The notes under the pieces: model-generated
Seen by the model: only the letters and a program-made list of their open reading frames with translations
Database searches by the model: none
What the model was told of the DNA's origin: nothing
Part shown: one piece after another, positions 1 to 9,240 of the stretch
Numbering within the stretch: position 1 is the first letter of the stretch
How the letters are laid out: each line of letters begins with the position of its first letter
NCBI GenBank assembly: GCA_022822325.1
Contig: JAJEBW010000048.1
Span: 1 to 64,000, forward strand
Source: Gemmatimonadota bacterium
GTDB taxonomy: Bacteria; Gemmatimonadota; Gemmatimonadetes; Longimicrobiales; Gaopeijiaceae
Direction of reading: 5' to 3'
DNA length: 64,000 bases
Position numbers and translations under genes: made by a program

Positions 1-122
1 ACAACGTGCAGATGGAGGTGGAGCTGATCACGCCGATCGCGATGGACGAGGAGCTGCGCTTCGCGATCCGCGAGGGCGGACGCACGGTGGGTGCCGGCGT
101 CGTCACCGAAATCATCGAATAG
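1..122 (+). CDS. tuf: Elongation factor Tu, C-terminal end (partial)
   Basis: The window opens inside this gene; about 39 C-terminal codons remain and end at TAG 120-122. The tail ([20 protein letters not shown], then a [12 protein letters not shown] end) is the conserved last strand set of EF-Tu domain 3, the GTPase that delivers aminoacyl-tRNA to the ribosome. Its place 10 bp before rpsJ is the normal str-S10 junction. Confidence 0.96.
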   Translation, partial: NVQMEVELITPIAMDEELRFAIREGGRTVGAGVVTEIIE

Positions 123-132
123 CGGAAGAATC

Positions 133-492
133 ATGGCGAGAGCGACGCAACCGCCCCTGCCGGCGCGACGGCAGGCGGGCGGAAGGACCCACAGGATCAG
201 GATTCGGCTGAAGGCCTTCGACCACTGGGTCGTGGACCAGACAGCCGCCGACATTGTGCGGACGGCGCAGAAGACCGGAGCCACGATCCGGGGACCGATT
301 CCGCTCCCCACCCGGCGCCAGCGGTGGACGGTGCTGCGCTCGCCTCATATCGACAAGAAGAGCCGCGAACAGTTCGAGCTCCGAACCCACAAGCGCCTGA
401 TCGACATCGTGGAGAGCCGTCCCCAGACGATCGACGCGCTCACGAAACTGGACCTCCCGGCGGGGGTGGACGTCGAGATCAAGGTGGATTGA
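133..492 (+). CDS. rpsJ: 30S ribosomal protein S10
   Basis: Small-subunit protein of the 30S head and transcription antitermination partner (NusE). The core begins at [15 protein letters not shown], and the C-terminal half carries the conserved [11 protein letters not shown] and RLIDIVE segments. The first ATG inside the tuf-rpsJ gap is at 133. It gives 119 residues, about 15-20 more at the N-terminus than usual, rich in Arg, Pro and Ala, and there is no later start before the conserved core. First gene of the S10 operon. Confidence 0.96.
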   Translation: MARATQPPLPARRQAGGRTHRIRIRLKAFDHWVVDQTAADIVRTAQKTGATIRGPIPLPTRRQRWTVLRSPHIDKKSREQFELRTHKRLIDIVESRPQTIDALTKLDLPAGVDVEIKVD

Positions 493-525
493 ACCGAGGA
501 CTGGATTCGAAGGAGGATCGACACA

Positions 526-1146
526 ATGCCCGGACTGATCGGCAGAAAGGTGGGGATGACGCGGGTCTTCGACGAAGAAGGCCGCGCGGTTCCCGTGACC
601 GTCCTTGAGGCGGGTCCCTGTCCGGTGGTTCAGGTCAAGAGCCTGGCCAGGGACGGCTATGCGGCCGTCCAGATTGGATACGGGGCCAGGAAGCACAAGC
701 GAAGCAGCAGGGCGGAGCTGGGACACGCAAAAAAGCACGCGGATCTCGATGCCGCTCCGCGCCTCCTCCGCGAATTTCGCGCCGTCGAAGGAGAGGAATA
801 CGAGCCCGGCCAGGAGCTCACCGTGGATCTGTTCAGCGCGGGCGAGCGCGTCCGAGTGACCGGCGTTACGAAGGGTCGCGGATTCCAGGGAGTGGTCAAG
901 CGCCACGGATTCGCGGGTCGGCCGGCCTCTCATGGCCACCCGATGGCCCGCACTCCAGGCTCGATGGGTCCCGGCACCGACCCCTCGCGGGTCATCAAGG
1001 GAAAGAAGCTGCCCGGTCGCATGGGCGGCAAACGCCGCACGATCCGGAACCTTGAGATCGTACGCGTGGATTCCGATCGCAATCTGCTCTTTGTGATGGG
1101 CGGGATTCCGGGCAGCCGCAACAGCTTCGTCCTGGTTCGGAGGTAG
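526..1146 (+). CDS. rplC: 50S ribosomal protein L3
   Basis: Large-subunit protein that folds early in assembly and reaches the peptidyl transferase centre with its central loop. At 206 residues it is normal length. It opens with [14 protein letters not shown], and the loop [20 protein letters not shown] followed by [11 protein letters not shown] is the conserved rRNA-binding extension. An AGGAGG-like site (AAGGAGGATCG) precedes the ATG. It lies 33 bp after rpsJ and 9 bp before rplD. Confidence 0.97.
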   Translation: MPGLIGRKVGMTRVFDEEGRAVPVTVLEAGPCPVVQVKSLARDGYAAVQIGYGARKHKRSSRAELGHAKKHADLDAAPRLLREFRAVEGEEYEPGQELTVDLFSAGERVRVTGVTKGRGFQGVVKRHGFAGRPASHGHPMARTPGSMGPGTDPSRVIKGKKLPGRMGGKRRTIRNLEIVRVDSDRNLLFVMGGIPGSRNSFVLVRR

Positions 1147-1155
1147 GGAGGCGTC

Positions 1156-1845
1156 ATGTACTCCGCGCGATATGTGAAGATTGACGGATCCGAGGGACAG
1201 CCGGTTCCCCTGCCCACCACGCTCTTCAACGGCGTGATCCACGAAGGCGCGCTCTACCAGGCCGTCACCGCCTACCGGGCGAACCAGCGCCAGGGAACCG
1301 TCCAGAAGAAGAACCGGGCAGCCGTGGCCGGAGGCAGTCGCAAGCCCTGGCGCCAGAAGGGAACCGGAAGGGCTCGCCAGGGAACGATTCGGGCGGTTCA
1401 GTGGCGGGGCGGAGGCCGGGCGTTCCCTCCGAAACCACGATCCTGGCGACGGCGGTTGCCGAAGCGAGTCCGTATCCTGGCCCGCTCCTCAGCTTTCAAC
1501 AGTCGTGCGGCTGCGGACCGCATCGTGGTCATCGAGGGTTTCGACTTCGAGGCCCCGAAGACCCGCAAGCTGCGCGAGCTCCTGTCCACGATCGATGTCC
1601 CCGGCAAGGCGCTGATCCTTACCGACGGGATGCGCCGCGAACTCTATCTCTCAAGCAGGAACCTGGCTGAGGTGCGCGTTCTTCCCTTCGGCCAGGAATC
1701 TCCCTTCGATCTGGTCTGGTCCGGATCCGTGATCATTGAAGCGGGCGCGCTCGCGCAGGTGGACGAAACGCCGCCGGCCCGAACCGGTTCCCGCCGCCGC
1801 CCGGTTTCCCTGGCGGATTCCGTTTCGGATATGGAGTTGGCCTGA
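1156..1845 (+). CDS. rplD: 50S ribosomal protein L4
   Basis: Large-subunit protein whose long internal loop lines the exit tunnel, with the Arg/Gly-rich loop (RKPWRQKGTGRARQGTIR) near residues 60-80. The length of 229 residues exceeds the usual 200-210 because of a C-terminal tail after the conserved globular part (about residue 205 onward, TPPARTGSRRRPVSLADS). Its stop overlaps the rplW start by one base, which suggests coupled translation. In some bacteria L4 represses the S10 operon; no leader is visible in this window. Confidence 0.96.
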   Translation: MYSARYVKIDGSEGQPVPLPTTLFNGVIHEGALYQAVTAYRANQRQGTVQKKNRAAVAGGSRKPWRQKGTGRARQGTIRAVQWRGGGRAFPPKPRSWRRRLPKRVRILARSSAFNSRAAADRIVVIEGFDFEAPKTRKLRELLSTIDVPGKALILTDGMRRELYLSSRNLAEVRVLPFGQESPFDLVWSGSVIIEAGALAQVDETPPARTGSRRRPVSLADSVSDMELA

Positions 1846-2153
1846 TGCGCGAGCCCTACGATGTAATCGTGGCCCCGGTCGTCACCGAGAAGACGACGGA
1901 GCAGATGGAGGGGAGCCTCTACACCTTCGTGGTGAATCCCCGCGCCAACAAGCACGAGATCGCGCGTGCAGTGGAGGCCCTGTGGGATGTGCGCGTCAGC
2001 GATGTCCGAACCATGCGATACCCCGGAAAGGCGAAGCGCGCTCTCCTCGGCCGCATGGCCAGGAACTGGGATCTGGGCCGTCGCGCCGCCTACAAGAAGG
2101 CCGTCGTCCAACTGGACGAGGGCGACCAGATCGAATTCTACGAGATGGGATAG
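1845..2153 (+). CDS. rplW: 50S ribosomal protein L23
   Basis: Large-subunit protein at the exit tunnel mouth, where trigger factor and SRP dock. At 102 residues it is normal length. It has the typical [12 protein letters not shown] start and the [20 protein letters not shown] core, followed by the basic hairpin ([20 protein letters not shown]). It starts in a TGATG overlap with rplD and ends 4 bp before rplB. Confidence 0.97.
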   Translation: MREPYDVIVAPVVTEKTTEQMEGSLYTFVVNPRANKHEIARAVEALWDVRVSDVRTMRYPGKAKRALLGRMARNWDLGRRAAYKKAVVQLDEGDQIEFYEMG

Positions 2154-2157
2154 GATC

Positions 2158-2997
2158 ATGGCGCTGAAGAAGTTCAAGCCGGTGACTCCCGGAAGCCGCT
2201 TTCGCTCGACCACCTCTCGCGAGGCGATCACGCGCAAGGGGCCCGAGAAATCCCTGACCGAGCCGCTCACCCGCTCGGGCGGTCGCAACCACCACGGCCG
2301 CATCACCATGCGCCGACGGGGGGGCGGAAGTCGGCGGCGATATCGCAAGATCGACTTCAGGCGCGACAAGTTCGGGATCTCCGGCCGGATCGCCGAGATC
2401 GAGTACGATCCCAATCGGTCGGCGCTCATCGCCCTGGTTCACTACGAAGACGGCGAGAAGCGCTACATCCTCCATGTCCGCGGCATGCAGGTCGGGGATG
2501 TGGTCGCTTCCGGTCCCGACGCCGACATTCGGCCGGGCAATGCGCTTCCCTTGCAGCGAATCCCCCTGGGCACGGTGGTGCACAATGTCGAGATGAAGCC
2601 CGGCAAAGGGGGACAGATGGCCCGCTCCGCCGGGTCCGGCGTGCAGATCGTCGCCAGGGAAGGGAACTACGTCACCCTTCGACTCCCCTCCACCGAGGTC
2701 CGCCGCATTCACAAACGCTGTCTGGCCACGATCGGCCAGGTCGGAAATGTGGATCACGGTCTGCAGACGCTCGGCAAGGCGGGCGCCAGCCGTTGGCGGG
2801 GACGTCGTCCCAAGGTGCGCGGCGTGGCCATGAATCCCGTGGATCACCCGCTCGGCGGGGGCGAGGGCAAAGCCTCGGGAGGGCGTCCGCCGGTGACCCC
2901 TTGGGGCAAGCCCGAAGGCAGGAAGACCCGGAAGCGGAAGAAACAGTCGAACAAATTCATCGTCCGCGGCCGCAAGCGCGGGAAGGCGACGCGCTGA
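2158..2997 (+). CDS. rplB: 50S ribosomal protein L2
   Basis: Core large-subunit protein needed for subunit association and peptidyl transferase assembly. The ATG at 2158 gives 279 residues, with the start [16 protein letters not shown] and the [11 protein letters not shown] segment. The C-terminal domain holds the catalytically important loop ([18 protein letters not shown], about residues 220-240), including the conserved His. A longer in-frame reading upstream overlaps rplW and is not used. Confidence 0.97.
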   Translation: MALKKFKPVTPGSRFRSTTSREAITRKGPEKSLTEPLTRSGGRNHHGRITMRRRGGGSRRRYRKIDFRRDKFGISGRIAEIEYDPNRSALIALVHYEDGEKRYILHVRGMQVGDVVASGPDADIRPGNALPLQRIPLGTVVHNVEMKPGKGGQMARSAGSGVQIVAREGNYVTLRLPSTEVRRIHKRCLATIGQVGNVDHGLQTLGKAGASRWRGRRPKVRGVAMNPVDHPLGGGEGKASGGRPPVTPWGKPEGRKTRKRKKQSNKFIVRGRKRGKATR

Positions 2998-3037
2998 GCG
3001 GGTGCATCGCCGGGATACCGGGAGGGATTGAGAAGAG

Positions 3038-3322
3038 ATGCCACGAAGCGTCAAGAAGGGTCCGTTCATCAGCGACAAGCTGCTGCGCCGGATCGAGGAG
3101 ATGAATGCGCGCAGCGAGCGGCGGGTCATCCGCACCTGGTCGCGCGCGTCCACCATTTCGCCGGAATTCGTGGGACACACGATCGCGGTTCACAACGGCA
3201 ACAAGTTCATTCCGGTGTATGTCAGCGAGAATATGGTGGGCCACAAACTCGGCGAGTTCGCTCCCACCCGTCTCTTCCGCGGTCATGGCGGCAAGCTGGC
3301 CGACAAGCGCTCGGGGAGGTAG
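3038..3322 (+). CDS. rpsS: 30S ribosomal protein S19
   Basis: Head protein of the small subunit that forms a complex with S13. At 94 residues it is normal length, with the signature start [18 protein letters not shown] and the [17 protein letters not shown] and [13 protein letters not shown] blocks. A GGGAGGGATTGAGAAGAG stretch before the ATG supplies the ribosome binding site. Confidence 0.97.
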   Translation: MPRSVKKGPFISDKLLRRIEEMNARSERRVIRTWSRASTISPEFVGHTIAVHNGNKFIPVYVSENMVGHKLGEFAPTRLFRGHGGKLADKRSGR

Positions 3323-3325
3323 AGA

Positions 3326-3685
3326 GTGGTCATGGAAGCACGCGCGATCGCGAGGCATGTCCGGATGAGTCCCCGGAAGGTCCGCCTCGTCGTGGATCTC
3401 ATTCGGGGGCGTTCCGTCAACGATGCCATGACCGTCCTGCGCTTCTCCCCCAAGGCGGCGGCCGTGCCGGTCGGGAAGACCCTCCGGTCTGCGATTGCCA
3501 ACGCCCAGGACCGCGCGGAACGGGACGGCGAGATGGTCGATGTGGACGATCTCGTCGTGAGCCGCGCATTTGTCGACGAAGGTCCCACCCTCAAGCGCTG
3601 GCGGGCCGCGGCGATGGGACGAGCGATGCCCCGCCGCCGCCGCACCAGCCACATCACCGTCGAAGTCAGCGAACAGGAGGGCTAG
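3326..3685 (+). CDS. rplV: 50S ribosomal protein L22
   Basis: Exit-tunnel protein with a long beta hairpin. The sequence shows the [16 protein letters not shown] start and the hairpin [18 protein letters not shown] near the C-terminus. Two starts are possible: GTG at 3326, 6 bp after a GGAGG at 3315-3319, or ATG at 3332. The first is annotated for its better spacing. Length is 119 residues. It begins 3 bp after rpsS and ends 3 bp before rpsC. Confidence 0.96.
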   Translation: MVMEARAIARHVRMSPRKVRLVVDLIRGRSVNDAMTVLRFSPKAAAVPVGKTLRSAIANAQDRAERDGEMVDVDDLVVSRAFVDEGPTLKRWRAAAMGRAMPRRRRTSHITVEVSEQEG

Positions 3686-3688
3686 CGG

Positions 3689-4354
3689 ATGGGTCAGAAA
3701 ACCCACCCCAGGGGATTCAGACTCGGGATCGTCGCGGACTGGCGTTCGCGGTGGTACGCCGAGCGGGACTTCCCCGCGATGCTGAAGGAAGACCACATGA
3801 TCCGCACCTATCTGGAGCGGCGCCTCGGGCACGCCGCCCTGGCCCGAGTCGAGATCGCGCGCAAGCCGTCCAAGGTCGTCATCACTCTGCACACCGCGCG
3901 CCCCGGCGTCGTCATCGGCAAACGCGGTTCCGAGGTGGACAAGCTGCGCGACGAACTGGCGGTGCTCACCAACGGCGACGTCTCCGTGAATGTGGAGGAG
4001 ATCAAGCGACCCGAACTCAGCGCGCGTCTGGTCGCGGAGAATGTGGCCCACCAGATCCGGCAGCGCATCTCCTTCCGGCGGGCAATGAAGCGGGCGGTCC
4101 AGTCAGCCATGCGGGCGGGGGCGGAGGGAATCCGCATCCAGTGCGCGGGTCGGCTGGGCGGAGCCGAGATCGCTCGTACGGAGGGATACAACGAGGGCCG
4201 CGTGCCCCTGCATACCCTGCGCGCCGACATCGACTATTCGCAGGTCGAGGCCGCGACCACCTACGGGCTGGTCGGCGTGAAGTGCTGGATCTTCAAGGGC
4301 GAAGTGATCGAGGACCGCTTTGGCCGGACCTATTCGGCCGGACCGGGCGCATAG
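3689..4354 (+). CDS. rpsC: 30S ribosomal protein S3
   Basis: Small-subunit protein at the mRNA entry site with helicase-related function. It starts [17 protein letters not shown]. The KH domain has the GXXG loop in [17 protein letters not shown] (about residues 75-90), and the C-terminal S3 domain includes [16 protein letters not shown]. Length is 221 residues. It is followed 15 bp later by rplP. Confidence 0.97.
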   Translation: MGQKTHPRGFRLGIVADWRSRWYAERDFPAMLKEDHMIRTYLERRLGHAALARVEIARKPSKVVITLHTARPGVVIGKRGSEVDKLRDELAVLTNGDVSVNVEEIKRPELSARLVAENVAHQIRQRISFRRAMKRAVQSAMRAGAEGIRIQCAGRLGGAEIARTEGYNEGRVPLHTLRADIDYSQVEAATTYGLVGVKCWIFKGEVIEDRFGRTYSAGPGA

Positions 4355-4369
4355 AGCGGAGGACGACCC

Positions 4370-4786
4370 ATGCTGGCACCGAAGCGTATCCGCCACCGCA
4401 AGACCCACAAGGGCAAGATGCGGGGCAAGGCCTACCGCGGAAGCCGGGTTTCCTTTGGCCAGTACGGCCTGCAGGCGACCGAGGCCTGCTGGATCACGAA
4501 CCGGCAGATCGAATCGGCCCGCGTCGCGATCACGCGGCATGTCAGAAGGGGCGGCAAGGTCTGGATCAGGATCTTCCCCGACAAGCCCGTCACGAAGAAG
4601 CCGGCCGAAACGCGAATGGGGAAGGGAAAGGGCAATCCGGAGGAATGGGTGGCCGTGGTCAAGCCTGGTCGCATCATGTTCGAGCTCGAAGGAGTTGGTG
4701 TCGAGACCGCTCGCCGAGCGATGGAGCTGGCGTCCTTCAAGCTGCCGGTCAAGACGCGGTTCGTCGTCCGCGAAACGCAGTTGTAG
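4370..4786 (+). CDS. rplP: 50S ribosomal protein L16
   Basis: Large-subunit protein near the A-site tRNA elbow. At 138 residues it is normal length. It has the [20 protein letters not shown] opening (L16-type KxRK segment), the [20 protein letters not shown] helix and the [18 protein letters not shown] loop. A GGAGGACGACCC site precedes the ATG. Confidence 0.97.
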   Translation: MLAPKRIRHRKTHKGKMRGKAYRGSRVSFGQYGLQATEACWITNRQIESARVAITRHVRRGGKVWIRIFPDKPVTKKPAETRMGKGKGNPEEWVAVVKPGRIMFELEGVGVETARRAMELASFKLPVKTRFVVRETQL

Positions 4787-4814
4787 TCACCGATCGAAAC
4801 CTGGGAGAGAAACG

Positions 4815-5012
4815 TTGAAGGCAGAGGAATTCCGCGATCTGGACAGTGCGGAGCTGGGGCACCGGCTCGGCGAGCTGAAGATGGAGCAGTTCCGTCTGCG
4901 GTTTCGGAGCGCGACCATGCAGCTCGAGAATCCGCGGCTCCTCCGCGAGATCCGCCGCGATATCGCGCGTATCAAGACCATTTTGCACGAGCGCAACACC
5001 GGCAATGGGTGA
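4815..5012 (+). CDS. rpmC: 50S ribosomal protein L29
   Basis: Small helical exit-tunnel protein of 65 residues, of which the end of the second helix is the conserved [19 protein letters not shown]. The only sensible start is TTG 4815, preceded by GGGAGAGAAACG, giving the start [14 protein letters not shown]. It lies 28 bp after rplP, in the canonical order before rpsQ. Confidence 0.93.
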   Translation: MKAEEFRDLDSAELGHRLGELKMEQFRLRFRSATMQLENPRLLREIRRDIARIKTILHERNTGNG

Positions 5013-5019
5013 CAGGGCA

Positions 5020-5283
5020 ATGAATGACGAAGATCGCAACCGCCGCAAGGTCCGAACGGGGGTGGTGGTGGGCGACCGGGCCAACAAGACGGTGACCGTT
5101 CTGGTGGAACGGCGCTTTGCCCATCCTCTCTATGGAAAGCAGGTCAAGCGGACGCGCAAGTATCACGCACACGACGAAGAGAACGAGTTCATGGTGGGGG
5201 ACACGGTTTCCATCATGGAGACGCGGCCGCTCTCCAAAACGAAGCGGTGGCGCGTGGTCGAACTCATTGAACGCCCCGCCTAA
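5020..5283 (+). CDS. rpsQ: 30S ribosomal protein S17
   Basis: OB-fold small-subunit protein that nucleates 30S assembly. The conserved core runs from [19 protein letters not shown] through [18 protein letters not shown] to the [15 protein letters not shown] end. ATG 5020 gives 87 residues. An in-frame ATG at 5005 would overlap the end of rpmC by 8 bases and is the alternative start. Confidence 0.95.
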   Translation: MNDEDRNRRKVRTGVVVGDRANKTVTVLVERRFAHPLYGKQVKRTRKYHAHDEENEFMVGDTVSIMETRPLSKTKRWRVVELIERPA

Positions 5284-5318
5284 GTGGCTTCGAGCGGCGG
5301 CAGAACGGGCAGACTTCG

Positions 5319-5687
5319 ATGATTCAACAGGAAACGATGCTGACGATCGCCGACAACTCGGGGGCACGGCGCGCGCTGTGCATCCGGGTGCTCGGCGGGT
5401 CGGGTCGACGCTATGCGCGGATCGGCGACCGCGTGATCGTCACGATCAAGGACGCCGTTCCCAACTCCGGAGTGAGGAAGGGAGAGGTGATGGAGGCTGT
5501 GATCGTGCGGACGGCCAAGGAGATGCGGCGCCGGGACGGCAGCTATATCCGCTTCGATGACAATGCGGCTGTCCTGATCAACCAGCAGAAGGAGCCTCGG
5601 GGGACCCGCATCTTCGGACCCGTCGGCCGGGAACTCCGCGAGAGGCGCTATATGAGAATCGTCTCGCTGGCACCGGAGGTACTGTAG
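5319..5687 (+). CDS. rplN: 50S ribosomal protein L14
   Basis: Large-subunit interface protein contacting 16S rRNA and the site bound by the silencing factor RsfS. It is 122 residues, exactly the usual length. It starts [20 protein letters not shown] and contains [20 protein letters not shown] and the [15 protein letters not shown] block. Canonically placed before rplX, with a 4-bp gap. Confidence 0.98.
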   Translation: MIQQETMLTIADNSGARRALCIRVLGGSGRRYARIGDRVIVTIKDAVPNSGVRKGEVMEAVIVRTAKEMRRRDGSYIRFDDNAAVLINQQKEPRGTRIFGPVGRELRERRYMRIVSLAPEVL

Positions 5688-5691
5688 GGGA

Positions 5692-6021
5692 ATGAGAAAG
5701 AGGATCAGAATTGTCAAGGGCGACCGCGTACGCGTGATCCGCGGCAACCATAGAGATGCGGAGGGGACGGTCCTGCGCGTTCTGCGCGGATCCGACCGCG
5801 TCGTCGTGCAGGGCGTGAACATGCGGAAGCGTCACACCCGTCCCTCCCAGGAGAATCCGGAGGGCGGGATCGTCAGCTTCGAGGGGCCGATTCACCTCTC
5901 GAACGTCATGCTCATCGACCCGGCCAGCGGCGAGCCATCGCGGATTCGGATGCGCCTGGAGCCGGATGGCTACAAGGAGCGGATCGCTGTCAGGAGCGGC
6001 AATCCCATTCCGAAGCCCTGA
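5692..6021 (+). CDS. rplX: 50S ribosomal protein L24
   Basis: Assembly-initiating large-subunit protein with a KOW motif ([20 protein letters not shown], about residues 8-27) followed by [18 protein letters not shown]. Length is 109 residues. An 88-bp gap with a short direct repeat separates it from rplE, the longest gap in this part of the operon. Confidence 0.97.
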   Translation: MRKRIRIVKGDRVRVIRGNHRDAEGTVLRVLRGSDRVVVQGVNMRKRHTRPSQENPEGGIVSFEGPIHLSNVMLIDPASGEPSRIRMRLEPDGYKERIAVRSGNPIPKP

Positions 6022-6028
6022 TGATTTC

Positions 6029-6066
6029 TCCGACCAACGGGAACGGGAATCCTTCCGACCAACGGG
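6029..6066 (+). repeat. 13-bp direct repeat in the rplX-rplE gap
   Basis: TCCGACCAACGGG occurs at 6029-6041 and again at 6054-6066, a 25-bp period, inside the 88-bp gap between rplX and rplE. The rest of the gap repeats short ACGAACGGGTT- and CCACGAAA-like words. No hairpin or clear promoter is seen. It may be a replication-slippage product or a small regulatory element; nothing in the sequence decides between these. Confidence 0.6.
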
Positions 6067-6109
6067 GCACACAGAGGGTTACCACGAAAACGAACGGGTT
6101 GGCCACGAA

Positions 6110-6685
6110 ATGAACGAACCCAGACTTTTGACGCACTACCGGGAGGTGGCGCGGCCGGCGCTTCAGGAGCAGTTCGGCTTTGAGAATCCCCACCAGATTC
6201 CCCAGGTCGTAAAGGTGACGGTGAACGTCGGGGCCGGCGAGGGAAGCCGCGACCGCAAGCTCATCGATTCGGTCGTAGCCGAGCTTGGGGCGATCACCGG
6301 GCAGAAGGCGGTCGTTACGCGAGCTCGCAAGTCGATCTCCAACTTCAAGTTGCGCGAAGGCATGCCGGTTGGCGCCTCGGTTACGCTGCGGCGCCGCAAC
6401 ATGTGGGAGTTCCTCGACCGCCTGGTATCGGTGGCGGTACCCAGAATCCGCGACTTCCGGGGCCTCAAGACGCGCTCCTTCGATGGTCGCGGCAACTATA
6501 CGATGGGAATTCGGGAACAGATCATTTTTCCGGAGGTCGACTACGACAAGGTCAACCGCATTCACGGGATGGACGTCTCCGTGGTGACCTCCACCGACAA
6601 GGACGACCAGGCCTACGCTCTGCTGCGACAGTTGGGCTTCCCCTTCCGGGGCGAGATTCCGGTGATCATCGGGGCGCAGGCCTGA
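6110..6685 (+). CDS. rplE: 50S ribosomal protein L5
   Basis: 5S rRNA-binding protein of the central protuberance. ATG 6110 gives 191 residues, including [16 protein letters not shown], the [19 protein letters not shown] segment, RVRDFRGL-like [15 protein letters not shown] and [18 protein letters not shown]. The next gene is rpsH after only 35 bp; the zinc or zinc-free S14 gene that normally lies here is absent. Confidence 0.97.
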   Translation: MNEPRLLTHYREVARPALQEQFGFENPHQIPQVVKVTVNVGAGEGSRDRKLIDSVVAELGAITGQKAVVTRARKSISNFKLREGMPVGASVTLRRRNMWEFLDRLVSVAVPRIRDFRGLKTRSFDGRGNYTMGIREQIIFPEVDYDKVNRIHGMDVSVVTSTDKDDQAYALLRQLGFPFRGEIPVIIGAQA

Positions 6686-6720
6686 GCGTCGGGCAGAGCA
6701 GCAAAGGAAGACAGCCGATC

Positions 6721-7113
6721 ATGATGACCGATCCCGTCGCGGACATGCTCACCCGCATCCGCAACGCCGGAAGCGCCGGACACCGCTGGGCCGACATTCC
6801 CCTTTCGAGGCTGAAGGTCGAAATCGCCCGGCTGCTCAAGGAAGGCGCGTTCGTCTACGACTACAAGGTCCTCAACGACGGACGCCACGGACTGGTGCGC
6901 GTCTACCTCAAGTATCACGAAGGGAAGCCGGTGATCCGCCACATCGCGCGCGTCTCGCGGCCCGGGCGGCGCCGGTACGTCGGCGTGGACGGGATTCCGC
7001 GCGTGCGCGACGGGCTGGGAATGGCCGTGCTTTCCACCTCGCGAGGGTTGCTCACCGACCGTCAGGCGCGCGCGGCCGGTGTGGGCGGCGAGTTGCTGGC
7101 GGAGATCTGGTAG
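6721..7113 (+). CDS. rpsH: 30S ribosomal protein S8
   Basis: 16S rRNA helix 21 binding protein. It has the start MTDPVADMLTRIRNAGSAGH and the C-terminal GLGMAVLSTSRGLLTDRQAR block that contains the conserved STS(R/K)G motif. There are two adjacent ATGs (6721 and 6724), and length is 130 or 129 residues. An AAAGGAAGACAGCC stretch upstream supplies the ribosome binding site. Confidence 0.97.
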   Translation: MMTDPVADMLTRIRNAGSAGHRWADIPLSRLKVEIARLLKEGAFVYDYKVLNDGRHGLVRVYLKYHEGKPVIRHIARVSRPGRRRYVGVDGIPRVRDGLGMAVLSTSRGLLTDRQARAAGVGGELLAEIW

Positions 7114-7122
7114 GAGACTTCG

Positions 7123-7671
7123 ATGTCGAGAATTGGCAAACAACCGGTCGAGATTCCCGCGGGCGTTTCGGTGTCGTTGAATGGCCGGCGGGTTGCGGCG
7201 AAGGGTCCGCGGGGCGAACTGGCGCTGGAGGTCACCGAACCCATTACCGTCGCGTGGCAGGGCGAACCCGGGAAGGTTCTGGTGGTTCGCCGTCCGAGCG
7301 ATCAGAAATCCCACCGCGCCCTTCACGGACTGAATCGCTCCCTGATCGCCAATGCCGTCGAGGGGGTCAGCAAGGGATTCACCAGGACGCTGGAGATTGT
7401 GGGGGTCGGCTATCGCGCCCAGCTACGCGGGAGTGGATTGGAGCTGCGGCTCGGATTCTCGCACCTGGTGGAGTTTACCGCGCCTGCGGGGATCACTCTT
7501 GAGGTCCCCAACCCCACGACCATTGTGGTGAAGGGCGCCGACAAGCAACAGGTGGGCCATACCGCCGCCGTCATCCGCTCCTTTCGGCCTCCGGAGCCCT
7601 ACAAGGGCAAGGGAATCCGGTATCGGGGCGAGTATGTGCGGCGCAAGGCCGGGAAGACGGCCGGAAAGTGA
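7123..7671 (+). CDS. rplF: 50S ribosomal protein L6
   Basis: Large-subunit protein near the sarcin-ricin loop, made of two repeated domains. It has the [20 protein letters not shown] start and the C-terminal signature [19 protein letters not shown]. At 182 residues it is normal length. It overlaps no neighbour and is followed 7 bp later by rplR. Confidence 0.97.
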   Translation: MSRIGKQPVEIPAGVSVSLNGRRVAAKGPRGELALEVTEPITVAWQGEPGKVLVVRRPSDQKSHRALHGLNRSLIANAVEGVSKGFTRTLEIVGVGYRAQLRGSGLELRLGFSHLVEFTAPAGITLEVPNPTTIVVKGADKQQVGHTAAVIRSFRPPEPYKGKGIRYRGEYVRRKAGKTAGK

Positions 7672-7678
7672 CGAAGCG

Positions 7679-8065
7679 ATGATCAGGAGGAGCAGGATCA
7701 GGAAGAGCCGCAGGCTGCAGAGGCGGCGTCGGCACGCCAGGATTCGCAAGAAAGTGCATGGGACGAGCGAGCGACCGCGGCTGGCGGTCTTTCGTTCGCT
7801 GCGAAATATCGAAGGACAGGTGATCGACGACGACGCGCGTCGCACCCTGGTCGGAATGTCAACGCTGGCGCCGGAGTTCCGTGGCGATGCGGCCGCGGAG
7901 GGTGCGGGCAAGGTGGGTTCCGCGCGCACGGCCGGCAGGTTGCTTGCCGAGCGGGCACGGGCAGTGGGCGTCAAGACGGTGGTCTTCGACCGCGGTGGAT
8001 ATCGCTATCATGGCCGCGTCCAGGCCTTTGCCGAGGGCGCGCGCGAGGGAGGACTGGAGTTCTGA
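7679..8065 (+). CDS. rplR: 50S ribosomal protein L18
   Basis: 5S rRNA-binding protein. The basic N-terminal tail (about 30 residues of Arg and Lys) leads to [20 protein letters not shown] and the [20 protein letters not shown] end with [11 protein letters not shown]. Start ATG 7679 gives 128 residues. The stop overlaps the rpsE start (TGATG). Confidence 0.97.
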   Translation: MIRRSRIRKSRRLQRRRRHARIRKKVHGTSERPRLAVFRSLRNIEGQVIDDDARRTLVGMSTLAPEFRGDAAAEGAGKVGSARTAGRLLAERARAVGVKTVVFDRGGYRYHGRVQAFAEGAREGGLEF

Positions 8066-8592
8066 TGGCCAGGGACAAGAAGAGGAAGAGGTCGCGCGAC
8101 AACGCCGAGCAGGTCGAGAACCTCATTCACATCAATCGCGTAGCCAAGGTGGTCAAGGGGGGGCGTCGCTTTTCCTTCACCGCACTGGTTGCCGTCGGGG
8201 ACCAGGGGGGGCGGGTCGGAGTCGCGCACGCCAAGGCCAGCGAGGTCGCCGAGGCGATCCGCAAGTCCTTCGAGCAGGCGCGGCGAAGCATGACGAGCGT
8301 ACCGGTCGTGAACGGCACGATTCCCCACGAGATCATCGGGCGCTGGGGCGCGGCGCGCGTCTTGCTGCGGCCTGCGGCTCCCGGTACCGGAGTCATCGCC
8401 GGAGGACCGGTGCGAGCGGTCGTCGAAGCTGCGGGAATCACCGACGTGCTCACCAAGTGCCTGGGAACCAACAACCCGATCAACGTCGTGCGGGCCACGA
8501 TGTCCGGACTCGAGTCGCTGGTCACCGCCTACGACGTGGCGGCGGCGCGGGGGATCTCGGTTCAGGAATTGGGGGTGGGGAAGGATGGCTAG
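8065..8592 (+). CDS. rpsE: 30S ribosomal protein S5
   Basis: Small-subunit decoding-fidelity protein. The N-terminal dsRBD-like domain has the [20 protein letters not shown] and [17 protein letters not shown] loop segments. The C-terminal domain includes [20 protein letters not shown] and [12 protein letters not shown]. Length is 175 residues. It overlaps rpmD by 8 bases. Confidence 0.98.
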   Translation: MARDKKRKRSRDNAEQVENLIHINRVAKVVKGGRRFSFTALVAVGDQGGRVGVAHAKASEVAEAIRKSFEQARRSMTSVPVVNGTIPHEIIGRWGAARVLLRPAAPGTGVIAGGPVRAVVEAAGITDVLTKCLGTNNPINVVRATMSGLESLVTAYDVAAARGISVQELGVGKDG

Positions 8593-8779
8593 GCGACTGC
8601 GAATCACCCAGGTGCGGAGCGCGATCGGTCGGCAGAGGATCCAGCAGCGAACCCTTGATGCGCTCGGCATCAGGCGTCATCAGCAGAGCGTGGTCCATGA
8701 CGATTCGCCCGCCATTCGCGGGATGATCGCCAAACTGGATCATCTTCTCGAGGTCACGGAGGTGGACGGCGATGATTGA
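8585..8779 (+). CDS. rpmD: 50S ribosomal protein L30
   Basis: Small large-subunit protein of 64 residues with the family pattern [20 protein letters not shown], then TLDALGIRR, and [16 protein letters not shown]. It overlaps rpsE by 8 bases at its start and rplO by 8 bases at its end, so all three are probably translationally coupled. Confidence 0.96.
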   Translation: MARRLRITQVRSAIGRQRIQQRTLDALGIRRHQQSVVHDDSPAIRGMIAKLDHLLEVTEVDGDD

Positions 8780-9233
8780 ACTGCACAATCTACGGTGCCC
8801 GAAGGGTTCCCGGCGGGCGCGCAAGCGCGTTGGCCGGGGCGCTGGATCGGGCACCGGCAAGACCTCCGGACGAGGTCACAAGGGGCAGAAATCGCGCTCG
8901 GGCGGCCGGATCGCGGCGTGGTTCGAGGGCGGGCAGATGCCCTTGCAGCGGCGCATCCCGAAGCGTGGATTCAGGAATCGGAACCGGGTCGAGTACCAGG
9001 TGGTGAATGTCGGCGATCTTCGGTTCGTCGAAGGCGAGGTCAATCCGGAAAGCCTCCGGCGGGCGGGACTCGTTCGCACGCTGCGCACCCGGGTGAAGCT
9101 CCTCGGCGACGGAGTCGTATCCGGCGCTCCGCAGTGCTCGGTTCATGCGGCCAGCGCATCGGCCCGTGCCCAGATCGAGTCGGCGGGCGGATCTGTGACG
9201 ATTCTGCCCTGGCAGGGTGGAGAGGAGGGGTAG
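8772..9233 (+). CDS. rplO: 50S ribosomal protein L15
   Basis: Late-assembly large-subunit protein. It has the RKRVGRGAGSGTGKTSGRGH glycine-rich start and GGQMPLQRRIPKRGF, both diagnostic, and a C-terminal globular domain (RVKLLGDGVV onward). Length is 153 residues. It is followed 7 bp later by secY. Confidence 0.97.
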   Translation: MIELHNLRCPKGSRRARKRVGRGAGSGTGKTSGRGHKGQKSRSGGRIAAWFEGGQMPLQRRIPKRGFRNRNRVEYQVVNVGDLRFVEGEVNPESLRRAGLVRTLRTRVKLLGDGVVSGAPQCSVHAASASARAQIESAGGSVTILPWQGGEEG

Positions 9234-9240
9234 AACCGGC

